Positions 7,538 through 13,771 of a DNA stretch of 20,560 bases are shown here, piece by piece; position 1 is the stretch's first letter, and each line of letters starts with the position of its first letter. The position numbers and the translations under genes are program-made. The notes beneath the pieces were generated by a model. It saw nothing but the letters and a program-made list of their open reading frames with translations. It had not been told where the DNA came from and searched no databases. Source of the stretch: DASWED01 sp036394995 (GTDB lineage: Bacteria; Actinomycetota; UBA4738; JACQTL01); contig DASWED010000118.1 in NCBI GenBank assembly GCA_036394995.1, positions 1 to 20,560 on the forward strand, written 5' to 3'.

Positions 7538-8043
7538 AGGTCAGACAGGCCGTCCCGGAGGATCTCCCGGCAGTCGTCTCGCTGTTCCAGGAGCTCGACC
7601 GGTTGCAGCGGGACTGGCGGGTGTTCACCCCCCGCCCCGGGTTCTACGACGAGGTTGCGGTGAAGTACCGGGAGGCCATGCAGGCCGACGACCGGCTGGT
7701 CGTGGTGGCCGAGGAGAACGGCGACGTGGTGGGCATGGCCTACGCGGAGTCCAGAGTCCCCTCGCGGTTCAGCGACGAACGGGCCCTGGAGATCTCCGGC
7801 GTCATGGTCCGGGCCGGCCATCGGGGCCGCGGCGTGGGACGGGCCATGGTCGAGGAGCTCGCGAGCTTCGCCACGGCCCGGGGCGTGAACTGGATCGAGC
7901 TGAAGTCGTTCCTGCCGAACGAGACGGCGATGGAGTTCTGGAGGGCCCTGGGGTTCACGCCCAGGGTGGTCCAGCTCATCGCCCGGGCGGACGACGTCCT
8001 CGAGCTGGCCGGCCGGGACCCCGCCCGCCCCGAGGCCAGCTGA
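7534..8043 (+). CDS. GNAT-family N-acetyltransferase
   Basis: This 169-residue protein is a GNAT acetyltransferase that uses acetyl-CoA. Motif A is VRAGHRGRGVGRAMVEELASFA (the RGRGVG acetyl-CoA pyrophosphate loop), preceded by the beta strand LEISGVMV and followed by VNWIELKSFLPNETAMEFWRALGFTP, the usual NxxAxxFYxxxGF-like segment. The start is a TTG at 7534 overlapping the acyltransferase stop (TTGA), with AAGGAGGA at 7522-7529 five bases upstream. The gene closes the four-gene series that begins at 5119. Its substrate (protein, antibiotic or metabolite) cannot be told. Confidence 0.87.
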   Translation: MKVRQAVPEDLPAVVSLFQELDRLQRDWRVFTPRPGFYDEVAVKYREAMQADDRLVVVAEENGDVVGMAYAESRVPSRFSDERALEISGVMVRAGHRGRGVGRAMVEELASFATARGVNWIELKSFLPNETAMEFWRALGFTPRVVQLIARADDVLELAGRDPARPEAS

Positions 8044-8096
8044 CCGGCCGGCCCGCAGGCCCGGTCCGCTCCGATTCCACCTCCCGGCGAAAGTCC

Positions 8097-8121
8097 CCCG
8101 GGCCGGGAATGAACGCCCGGG
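8097..8121 (+). terminator. Weak hairpin after the GNAT gene
   Basis: CCCGGGC (8097-8103) pairs with GCCCGGG (8115-8121) around an 11-base loop, 54 bases after the GNAT stop and before the next gene. There is no T-tract, so this is only a candidate terminator for the upstream operon. Confidence 0.25.
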
Positions 8122-8146
8122 CCCCTGCGTTCGTATCCACATGCGA

Positions 8147-8181
8147 GCGCCGCAAGGCGCGGCGCCGCGTGAGGAAGCGCC
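8147..8181 (+). promoter_or_regulatory. Two consecutive leader hairpins, the second enclosing the ribosome binding site
   Basis: GCGCC (8147-8151) pairs with GGCGC (8156-8160) around a GCAA tetraloop of GNRA type. Directly after it GGCGC (8161-8165) can pair with GCGCC (8177-8181), which places GAGGAA (8171-8176) in the loop and ends at the ATG of the small gene at 8182. The arms are interchangeable, so alternative pairings exist. Regulation of translation is inference. Confidence 0.3.
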
Positions 8182-8388
8182 ATGAGAGACGGATCGCAGG
8201 AGTACCGGGGGGTTCGCATCCGTGAGCTCCCCCGGAAGAGCCGGACCTACCCGGCCGAGCGCGTCTGTGCCGCCCCGGATTGTGGGACCCGGCTCTCCAT
8301 CTACAACCGATCGCAACTGTGCTGGCAGCACGAGCCCGTCCGTCCCTACTTCGAACGGGGGAAGCGCTCGAAGCGCGAGGCGGCCTGA
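8182..8388 (+). CDS. Small zinc-finger-like protein (68 aa), function unknown
   Basis: A short protein starting at ATG 8182 with GAGGAA five bases upstream. Its centre holds a C-x4-C-x12-C-x2-H pattern (CAAPDCGTRLSIYNRSQLCWQH), which looks like the small zinc-binding motif with LSxYN between the cysteine pairs seen in many actinobacterial proteins, where it often precedes an HTH. Here it stands alone, flanked by very basic segments (RIRELPRKSRTYP and RGKRSKREAA), suggesting nucleic-acid contact. A strong hairpin follows at 8438. The ribosome binding site and terminator-like hairpin support a real gene; function is unknown. Confidence 0.7.
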   Translation: MRDGSQEYRGVRIRELPRKSRTYPAERVCAAPDCGTRLSIYNRSQLCWQHEPVRPYFERGKRSKREAA

Positions 8389-8437
8389 CCCTTTCCTGCT
8401 CGAGGCCGGCATCCCCTCTCCGCCTCGAAGCCGGACC

Positions 8438-8466
8438 GAAGCCCTCCCCCGACCGGGGAGGGCTTC
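8438..8466 (+). terminator. Strong 12-bp terminator-like hairpin
   Basis: GAAGCCCTCCCC (8438-8449) is perfectly complementary to GGGGAGGGCTTC (8455-8466) around the loop CGACC. No T-run follows, as is common for actinobacterial terminators. It lies 49 bases after the small zinc-finger gene and probably ends its transcript. Confidence 0.65.
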
Positions 8467-8593
8467 GTCGTCCGGGGTCCACCCACCCCCGCCCGAGACC
8501 TGGGGAGGGCTAGGCCCAAGGACCATCTCAAGGGCAGGTGGATCGCATCCGATCAGCCAGGAGAGGCCGCTCCCCCCCGAGCGCAACGTCCAT

Positions 8594-8788
8594 ATGTCAC
8601 AGGCCATCTCAGGGCCTCCGCTGATGGAGGCCATCTGTCCGTTCTGCGAGCGCCAGGTCCTGGTGTACGAGGACCCGCCGCGGTGTCCGCTGTGCGCCTG
8701 CCCCCTCGAGGAGTGCCGCCTGATCCCGTTCGTCTTCCCCGGCGAGGGCCAACCCGGGCGAACGCTCGGCGACGTCAGCGGTCAGTAG
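8594..8788 (+). CDS. Small zinc-ribbon protein (64 aa), function unknown
   Basis: From ATG 8594 the frame encodes 64 residues with two CxxC knuckles: CPFCERQVLVYEDPPRCPLCACPLEEC, the layout of a short zinc ribbon. The rest is hydrophobic to neutral (LIPFVFPGEGQPG) with no other domain. There is no clear ribosome binding site near 8594; an ATG at 8624 is an alternative that keeps all cysteines. The paired cysteines in one frame argue for a real gene, but the weak start makes it uncertain. It ends ten bases before the stop of the convergent gene at 8799. Confidence 0.55.
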   Translation: MSQAISGPPLMEAICPFCERQVLVYEDPPRCPLCACPLEECRLIPFVFPGEGQPGRTLGDVSGQ

Positions 8789-8798
8789 CCGGGAGCGC

Positions 8799-9041
8799 TC
8801 ACTCGAGCGGCGGCCATCCCTCCCGCTCCCGCTCGGTTACCACCCGCTCGGCGATCTCCCTGGCCTCGGCCAGGTGGCTCTTGTCCACGAACAGCCGGAC
8901 ACCCCGCTCCCACACCTGGGCCAGGAACCCGGGCTCCTTGTACCACCACACGATCCCCCGCTCCTCGAGCTCGGCCACGATGAGGTTGGCCGACTCGCGC
9001 GAGTACTGGCCCAGGTGCACGGTGGACACGCCTTCGTTCAT
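8799..9041 (-). CDS. Small DUF2007-like protein (80 aa)
   Basis: An 80-residue soluble protein from the ATG at 9041. The segment YSRESANLIVAELEERGIVWWYKEP, then VRLFVDKSHLAEAREIAERV, resembles the small ferredoxin-like-fold proteins of the DUF2007 (putative signal-transducing protein) type, which have SxxEAxLIxxxLEExGI and VxVxxxDxxxAxxI patterns. That match is by eye and moderate. It starts 26 bases after the stop of the probable lipoprotein gene and so is likely the last gene of the etfB-etfA transcript. Function is unknown. Confidence 0.65.
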   Translation of the reverse strand: MNEGVSTVHLGQYSRESANLIVAELEERGIVWWYKEPGFLAQVWERGVRLFVDKSHLAEAREIAERVVTEREREGWPPLE

Positions 9042-9067
9042 CGCGGCGCCACCGTATCGCGGGCGGG

Positions 9068-9460
9068 CTACCGGCGGGGGCCGCAGGCGGCGCCGATGAA
9101 CACGCGGAGCGCCAGCAGGTCCCTGCCGTCGAGGAGGGACTCCACGCACAGGGGCGTCCCCACCTCGATGAGCAGGGCGTCGGTTTCGTCGAGGCGCTCG
9201 TAGCGGCCGTCCTTCATCACGAAGAACCTGGTGGCCCCCTCGGACAGCCGCCGGATCGCCACCGGCGAACCGCCGTCCTCGACGATCGACAGTCGGGAGC
9301 CGGTGACCCGCTCGGACTGCCCGGAGACCCACACCACCGGGGCCTGCCCCGGCACCGCCCGGGCCGGGCCGGAGGACGCGTGGGGGAGGTCGGCCGCCTC
9401 GGGCCTACCGCTGCTACAGGCCCCCATGCTCACGGCGGCCCCCAGGAGCGCGACCGCCAC
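9068..9460 (-). CDS. Probable small lipoprotein, function unknown
   Basis: About 130 residues. The N-terminus is a short hydrophobic run (VAVALLGAAVSMGACSSG) with a lipobox-like MGAC before a Ser/Gly linker, so it is probably exported and lipid-anchored. The mature part (VVWVSGQSERVTGSRLSIVEDG and so on) is predicted beta-rich and ends LLALRVFIGAACGPRR; two further cysteines lie in LCVESLL and AACGP. The start is unclear: GTG 9460 (or CTG 9463) gives no basic n-region, while RAPLRS just upstream would supply one but has no standard start codon before the frame runs into etfA. It begins about 48 bases after the etfA stop. I do not recognise the family. Confidence 0.6.
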   Translation of the reverse strand: MAVALLGAAVSMGACSSGRPEAADLPHASSGPARAVPGQAPVVWVSGQSERVTGSRLSIVEDGGSPVAIRRLSEGATRFFVMKDGRYERLDETDALLIEVGTPLCVESLLDGRDLLALRVFIGAACGPRR

Positions 9461-9507
9461 CAGGAACGAACGAAGCGGTGCTCGGCCCGAGGCGGCCCGC
9501 CCCGGGC

Positions 9508-10473
9508 CTAGCCCCCCTTGCGCGAGCGGATCTCCTCGGTGAGCGCCGGCACGACCTTCAGCGCGTCGCCCACGATCCCGAGGTCGGCGATCTTGAAGAT
9601 CGGTGCCTCGGCGTCCTTGTTGATCGCGATGATCCGCTTCGACTCCTTCATGCCCACCAGGTGCTGGATCGCGCCGGAGATCCCGATCGCGAAGTAGACC
9701 TCGGGCTTCACGGTCTTGCCGGTCTGGCCCACCTGATAGTTGTACGGAACCCACCCGGAGTCCACGACCGCCCGGGTGGCGCCGATCGCCGCGCCGCCCA
9801 GCGCCGCGGCCAGCTCGTCGAGGAGCTTGAAGTTGTCGGGCTCCTGCAGGCCCCGGCCGCCCGAGATCACGACTTTGGCCTCCTCGAGCTTGGGGCCGGT
9901 GGCCTCCTCCTCGTGCCGCTCGACCCGCCGGGCCTTCTTCAGGTCCTCGGGGACCTCGACCTCCACCGGCACCACGTTCGCGGTCCCCTCACCGTGGGGC
10001 TCGGCCGCCACGGACTTCGGCCGCATCAGCACCAGCTTGGGGTCGGGCCCGCCCAGGGACACCTTGGCGATCTTCGTGCCGCCGAAGATCTGCGTCTCCG
10101 CGGCGTCGACGCCCGTGACATCGCTCGCGTTCGACATCAGCGTCGAGCCGGTCTTGGCCTGGAGCCTCCCGGCCACGTCCCGGGCGTCGTAGCCCTGGGA
10201 GAACAGGATCATGTTCGGCTGATGCTCCTGCACCAGCTGGTGCAGCGTGTGCGCTGCGGCCGTGGCCACGACGTCGGAGTACACCTCGTCGTCGCTCGCG
10301 TACACGGCCTGGGCGCCGTACTCGCCGAGCGTCCCGGCGGCCTCGGTGGCCCCTGGCCCCAGGGCCACGGCCTCCACCGTGTCGGCCAGCGACCGGGCCT
10401 TCGTCAGCAGCTCGAGCGCACTGGCGTCCACCTTCCCGGGCCGGACGTCCGCGTAGACCCAGACTTTGGTCAT
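9508..10473 (-). CDS. etfA: Electron transfer flavoprotein alpha subunit
   Basis: This is the FAD-carrying alpha subunit of the electron transfer flavoprotein, which accepts electrons from acyl-CoA and other dehydrogenases and passes them towards the quinone pool. It has 321 residues, the normal length. The C-terminal FAD-binding domain is well conserved: VISGGRGLQEPDNFKLLDELAAALGGAAIGATRAVVDSGW, GQTGKTVKPEVYFAIGISGAIQH and IIAINKDAEAPIFKIADLGIVGDALKVVPAL. The ATG at 10473 lies two bases after the etfB stop. It is the FixB homologue; Mycobacterium has the same pair near mnmA, ligA and gatCA. Confidence 0.95.
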   Translation of the reverse strand: MTKVWVYADVRPGKVDASALELLTKARSLADTVEAVALGPGATEAAGTLGEYGAQAVYASDDEVYSDVVATAAAHTLHQLVQEHQPNMILFSQGYDARDVAGRLQAKTGSTLMSNASDVTGVDAAETQIFGGTKIAKVSLGGPDPKLVLMRPKSVAAEPHGEGTANVVPVEVEVPEDLKKARRVERHEEEATGPKLEEAKVVISGGRGLQEPDNFKLLDELAAALGGAAIGATRAVVDSGWVPYNYQVGQTGKTVKPEVYFAIGISGAIQHLVGMKESKRIIAINKDAEAPIFKIADLGIVGDALKVVPALTEEIRSRKGG

Positions 10474-10475
10474 GG

Positions 10476-11243
10476 CTAGATCACCTTCGCTTCCTGGAGG
10501 AACTGCGCGATGCGCTGGGCGCCGGAGCCGTCGTCCTCGACGATCTCGCCCGGGCCCTTCTCGGGCGCGGCCTCCACGGTCGTGACCCGCTGCGTGGGCG
10601 TTGCGTCGTCGCCGGACAGCCCGAGGTCGGAGACCGTGTACCGCTCCACCGGCTTCTGCTTGGCCTGCATGATGCCCTTCAGGGTGGGGTACCGGGGGTT
10701 CGTGGCGCCGGCCGTCACCGTGATCACGGCGGGCAGCTCGGACTCCACCACGTCGTAGCCGAGCTCGGTCTGACGTTCGATCCGGACCTTCCCGCCGTCC
10801 ACGTCGAGCTTCCGGGCGAACGTCACCGAGGGCACGCCGAGCAGCTCGGCCAGTGCCATGGGGAGGGTCCCGGTGTACCCGTCGGTGGACTCCACGCCCG
10901 CGATCACCACGTCGAACCCCGCCTTCTGGATGGCGGCGGCCAAGACCCTGGCGGTCACCAGGGTGTCCGAGCCCCGCAGGGAGTCGTCGGTGACCAGCAC
11001 CGCCTTGTGCACCCCCATCGACAGGGCCTTGCGGACGCCGCCCATCGCGGCCTCCGGGCCCATCGACACCACGGTGACCTCACCGCCCTGTGCCTCGGCC
11101 AGCTGCAGGCCGGCCTCGACGCCGAACTCGTCCCCGGGGTCCAGCGCGCCCTCGACGCCCTCCCGCTTCAGCAGGAAATCGTCGCCCAGCTCCGGCACTC
11201 CGTTGGGGTTCGGCACGTACTTCGCCAGTACCACGACGTTCAT
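10476..11243 (-). CDS. etfB: Electron transfer flavoprotein beta subunit
   Basis: This is the beta subunit of electron transfer flavoprotein, pairing with EtfA and binding AMP. From the ATG at 11243 it has 255 residues, typical for FixA/EtfB. Family features include VVLAKYVPNPNG at the N-terminus, DEFGVEAGLQL, the adenine-nucleotide segment SMGPEAAMGGVRKALSMGVHKAVLVTDDSLRGSDTLVTARVL, DVVIAGVESTDGYTGTLPMALAELLGVP and the late PAVITVTAGATNPRYPTLKGIMQAKQKP. An ATG at 11249 directly abuts AGGAAGG, whereas 11243 sits six bases from it, so 11243 is preferred. It is the first gene of an etfB-etfA operon that may extend to 8799. Confidence 0.95.
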   Translation of the reverse strand: MNVVVLAKYVPNPNGVPELGDDFLLKREGVEGALDPGDEFGVEAGLQLAEAQGGEVTVVSMGPEAAMGGVRKALSMGVHKAVLVTDDSLRGSDTLVTARVLAAAIQKAGFDVVIAGVESTDGYTGTLPMALAELLGVPSVTFARKLDVDGGKVRIERQTELGYDVVESELPAVITVTAGATNPRYPTLKGIMQAKQKPVERYTVSDLGLSGDDATPTQRVTTVEAAPEKGPGEIVEDDGSGAQRIAQFLQEAKVI

Positions 11244-11283
11244 GGGCATCCTTCCTCGCGTCCAATCAGGGGAATGCGGCCGA

Positions 11284-11310
11284 AGTTTACCCGCCGGTAG
11301 GTTTCATCAA
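11284..11310 (-). promoter_or_regulatory. etfB: Candidate promoter of etfB-etfA
   Basis: Reading the minus strand, TTGATG (11310 to 11305) and TAAACT (11289 to 11284) resemble -35 and -10 boxes with a 15-base spacer, shorter than the usual 17. Transcription would start near 11277, giving a leader of about 34 bases that holds the AGGAAGG ribosome binding site. Confidence 0.4.
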
Positions 11311-11382
11311 CCGACCGGAGGGACCTCCCGCGCACCCGAGAACGGCCCTCGCCGGAGCCGGGGCCCGCGCCGGAGGCCATGC

Positions 11383-11394
11383 TAGCCTCGATCG
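11383..11394 (+). promoter_or_regulatory. mnmA: Candidate leaderless promoter (-10 box) of mnmA
   Basis: TAGCCT at 11383-11388 fits the TANNNT -10 pattern and lies exactly six bases before the mnmA ATG, so transcription would begin at or next to the start codon. No ribosome binding site is present upstream of the ATG, which agrees with leaderless translation. No -35 box is evident. Confidence 0.45.
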
Positions 11395-12471
11395 ATGCGG
11401 CGCGGATCGGTGCTGGTGGCGATGTCGGGGGGCGTGGACTCCTCGGTGTCCGCCTGCCTGCTGGCCGAGCAGGGCTACGACGTCGTCGGGTCCCACATGC
11501 GGCTGGTGCACCTGGACGGCGTGGAGCACGGGTGCTGCGGGCCTTCGGCCGAACGGGACGCCCGGGCCGTGGCGGAGATCGGGGGGTTCCCGTTCGAGGT
11601 CGTCGACATGTCCGGGACGTTCGCGGAGACCGTCCTGGCCGACTTCTTCGACGAGCACAGGGCCGGCCGGACGCCGAACCCGTGCGCCCGGTGCAACGAG
11701 CAGATCAAGTTCGGGGCGTTCCTCGACCGGGCCACGGCGCTCGGCGTGGAGTTCGTGGCCACCGGGCACTACGTGCGCCGGGACCTCGGCGCCGACGGCC
11801 GGTGGTGCCTGCTGCGCGGCGCCGACCGGTCCAAGGACCAGTCCTACATGCTGCACACCCTGGGCCAGCGGGAGCTGGCGCGGTCGCTGTTCCCGGTGGG
11901 CGGGTGGCCCAAGGCCGTGACCCGCGAGCACGCCGTCCGCCTGGGCCTGCCGGTGGCGTCGAAGCCCGACTCCCAGGAGGTGTGCTTCGTGCCGGGCGCC
12001 GACCACGCGGCGTTCCTGGCCGAACACGCCCCGTCGCTGGTGCGCGGGGGCGAGGTCGTCGACCCCGACGGCCGGGTGCTCGCGACGCACGACGGCGTGT
12101 ACCGGTACACGATCGGGCAGCGTCGGGGACTCGGGGTGAGCGCGGGGGAGCGGACGTACGTGGTGGACGTGGACGCCGGCGCGAACCGCGTGGTGGTGGG
12201 GCCGGCGGAGCTCCTCAGCCGCCGCTCGCTGGTGGCCGACCGGGTGACGTGGGTGGCCGGCGCGCCCCCCGCGGGAGGGCCGTTCGAAGCGGAGGTCCAG
12301 ATCCGGTACCGGAGCGGGCCCGTCCCGGCCGCGGTGGAGGTCGTCCCCGGACGCCGGGTCCGCGTGGAGCTCCGGTCCCCGGTGCGGGCGGTGGCCCCCG
12401 GCCAGAGCGTGGCGTTCTACCGCGGCGACGAGCTGCTCGGCGGGGGCCGCATCGTCTCGGCCGCCCGATAG
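11395..12471 (+). CDS. mnmA: tRNA-specific 2-thiouridylase MnmA
   Basis: MnmA (TrmU) uses ATP and a sulfur relay to make 2-thiouridine at wobble position 34 of Lys, Glu and Gln tRNAs. The protein has 358 residues, the usual size. The PP-loop is SGGVDSSV at residues 10-17. The catalytic cysteine sits in TPNPCARCN (Cys97, with Cys100 nearby) and the second, persulfide-forming cysteine is Cys197 in SKPDSQEVCFVPG. KDQSYMLHTL, YTIGQRRGLGV and the C-terminal beta-barrel (AEVQIRYRSGPVPA to VAPGQSVAFY) are all present. The ATG at 11395 has no ribosome binding site and probably heads a leaderless message. It is divergent from etfB; the cysteine desulfurase gene often found upstream is absent here. Confidence 0.95.
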   Translation: MRRGSVLVAMSGGVDSSVSACLLAEQGYDVVGSHMRLVHLDGVEHGCCGPSAERDARAVAEIGGFPFEVVDMSGTFAETVLADFFDEHRAGRTPNPCARCNEQIKFGAFLDRATALGVEFVATGHYVRRDLGADGRWCLLRGADRSKDQSYMLHTLGQRELARSLFPVGGWPKAVTREHAVRLGLPVASKPDSQEVCFVPGADHAAFLAEHAPSLVRGGEVVDPDGRVLATHDGVYRYTIGQRRGLGVSAGERTYVVDVDAGANRVVVGPAELLSRRSLVADRVTWVAGAPPAGGPFEAEVQIRYRSGPVPAAVEVVPGRRVRVELRSPVRAVAPGQSVAFYRGDELLGGGRIVSAAR

Positions 12472-12494
12472 CCCGGGTGGGACGCGGGCTCGGG

Positions 12495-12524
12495 TTGCCG
12501 CTGCCGCCCCGGGGTCAATACGAT
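12495..12524 (+). promoter_or_regulatory. Candidate promoter of the SnoaL-like gene
   Basis: TTGCCG (12495-12500) and TACGAT (12519-12524) are separated by 18 bases and resemble vegetative-sigma -35 and -10 boxes. The start point would be near 12531, followed by AGGAGGA at 12541-12547 and the GTG at 12552. Confidence 0.5.
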
Positions 12525-12551
12525 CGCGGTCCGACGACCGAGGAGGAAGCT

Positions 12552-12956
12552 GTGGCCGATCATCCCAACGCCGAACTGGTGCGCAAGGGCTACGACGCGT
12601 TCACCGCCGGGGACATGGAGTGGATGAACACCCACCTGCACGAGAACATCGTGTGGCACGAGCCGGGGTCGAACGTCCTGTCCGGTGACTACCACGGGCG
12701 CGAGGAGACCCTGGCCCATTTCGCGAAGTCCGTCCAGGTGGCCATCCCGGACTTCGACATCCACGACGTGGTGGGGAACGACGACCACGCCATCGCGCTG
12801 GTGAACATCCGGCTCGAACGCAACGATAACCACGAGACGTTCGAGACCCGCTACGTCCACATCTTCCACGTGGATGCGCAGGAGGTGGCCCTGGAGTCCT
12901 GGATCTTCTACGCCGACCAGGGCGCCCTCGACGCGTTCCTGAAGGGCGCGGAGTAG
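12552..12956 (+). CDS. SnoaL-like (NTF2-fold) protein
   Basis: This 134-residue protein has the NTF2-like cone fold of the SnoaL group: AELVRKGYDAFTAGDMEWMNTHLHENIVWHEPGSNVLSGDYHGREETLAHFAKSV and later FETRYVHIFHVDAQEVALESWIFYADQGALDAFL follow the family pattern of an N-terminal helix, a WH motif, an AHFxKxV helix and a late WxxxxDxxAxDAF segment. Such proteins range from cyclases to steroid isomerases to ligand-binding proteins, so no reaction is assigned. The start is GTG 12552, five bases after AGGAGGA (12541-12547). It has its own promoter-like sequence downstream of mnmA. Confidence 0.85.
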   Translation: MADHPNAELVRKGYDAFTAGDMEWMNTHLHENIVWHEPGSNVLSGDYHGREETLAHFAKSVQVAIPDFDIHDVVGNDDHAIALVNIRLERNDNHETFETRYVHIFHVDAQEVALESWIFYADQGALDAFLKGAE

Positions 12957-12993
12957 CGGCCGGCCGGTTCCCAGAGAATGAGGGCGGGCGCTC

Positions 12994-13016
12994 CCGGCCG
13001 CGTCGGTGGCGGCCGG
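12994..13016 (+). terminator. 8-bp hairpin directly before the next -10 box
   Basis: CCGGCCGC (12994-13001) pairs perfectly with GCGGCCGG (13009-13016) around GTCGGTG. It lies 37 bases after the SnoaL-like gene and is a terminator candidate without a T-run. The possible -10 box TATCAT begins at the very next base. Confidence 0.45.
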
Positions 13017-13022
13017 TATCAT
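13017..13022 (+). promoter_or_regulatory. Candidate -10 box for the UPF0280-ligA unit
   Basis: TATCAT fits the -10 pattern. Transcription would start near 13029, leaving a leader of about 43 bases with GGGAGG at 13059-13064 before the GTG at 13072. The upstream hairpin occupies the -35 region and no -35 box is visible. Confidence 0.4.
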
Positions 13023-13071
13023 CGGCGTGCGCCGGTGACGATTCGTCCGTTCGAGTCCGGGAGGCTCTGGC

Positions 13072-13755
13072 GTGCCGCTGCTCCGCAGGAAATCCCAGTC
13101 GTTCACGCTGCAGATCCAGGACTTCACGCTGCGCGTGAACGCCCCCGAGGAGTTCTTCGAGGAGTCCCGGGCGGCCGCTCTGTCGATGTGGGAGCAGGTC
13201 CAGTCGTATTCGGTGCGCAACCCCGCGTTCCGGACCAGCAAGCGGCCGGTGGAGGTGCCGGAGGAGGCCCCGGCCGTGGTCCGGGAGATGGCCCTCGTGG
13301 CCGCGTCCGCGGGCGTGGGCCCAGTGTTCACGATCCAGGGGGCGCTCACCGACCACGTCGGTCGGTATCTGGCCCGGAACCTCCAGGAGGTCCTGGTCTC
13401 CTCCGGCGGTGATCACTTCATCCGGTCCCGCAAGCGCATGAAGCTCCCCGTGCACGTCGCCGGAGACGGCACCACGCTGTCGGTGATCGCGGACCCCCGC
13501 CGCGGCCCGGTGGGGGTCTCCACCACGCTGGGAAAGGGCCAGCTCCCCGCGGCCACCGTGGACGGGCTGGCCGTGCTGGCGACGTCCTGCGCGCTGGCGG
13601 ACGCCGCCGCGGCGGCGGCCATGGCCATCCTGGGCCGCGCGGATTCCTTCAAGCAGGCCCTGGCGTACCTCCAGGAGATCGAAGGGGTCCGCGGCGCCGT
13701 CGTGGTCCGGGGCGAGCAGATCGGGGTGGCCGGCGGCGTGGAGGTCGCGGCGTGA
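13072..13755 (+). CDS. UPF0280/ApbE-like protein
   Basis: A 227-residue protein starting at GTG 13072, seven bases after GGGAGG. It resembles the UPF0280 family, which is related in fold to the ApbE flavin transferases: ALVAASAGVGPVFTIQGALTDHVGRYLARN is followed by VLVSSGGDHFI (in the place of the family's ENGGDI), then GVSTTLGKGQLPAATVDGLAVLATSCALADAAAAAAMAIL, matching the conserved Gly-rich and Ala-Asp-Ala segments of the fold. The catalytic status is unknown because UPF0280 proteins have no settled function. It ends 16 bases before ligA and is probably co-transcribed with it. Recognition is by eye and fairly secure for the fold, less so for the exact family. Confidence 0.7.
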   Translation: MPLLRRKSQSFTLQIQDFTLRVNAPEEFFEESRAAALSMWEQVQSYSVRNPAFRTSKRPVEVPEEAPAVVREMALVAASAGVGPVFTIQGALTDHVGRYLARNLQEVLVSSGGDHFIRSRKRMKLPVHVAGDGTTLSVIADPRRGPVGVSTTLGKGQLPAATVDGLAVLATSCALADAAAAAAMAILGRADSFKQALAYLQEIEGVRGAVVVRGEQIGVAGGVEVAA

Positions 13756-13771
13756 TCACCGGGTCGGTCGC

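Noticed and set aside
11287..12090. Minus-strand 267-codon frame opposite mnmA
   Set aside because: mnmA on the plus strand has all catalytic motifs; the antisense product is His/Gly/Arg-rich and shows no family.
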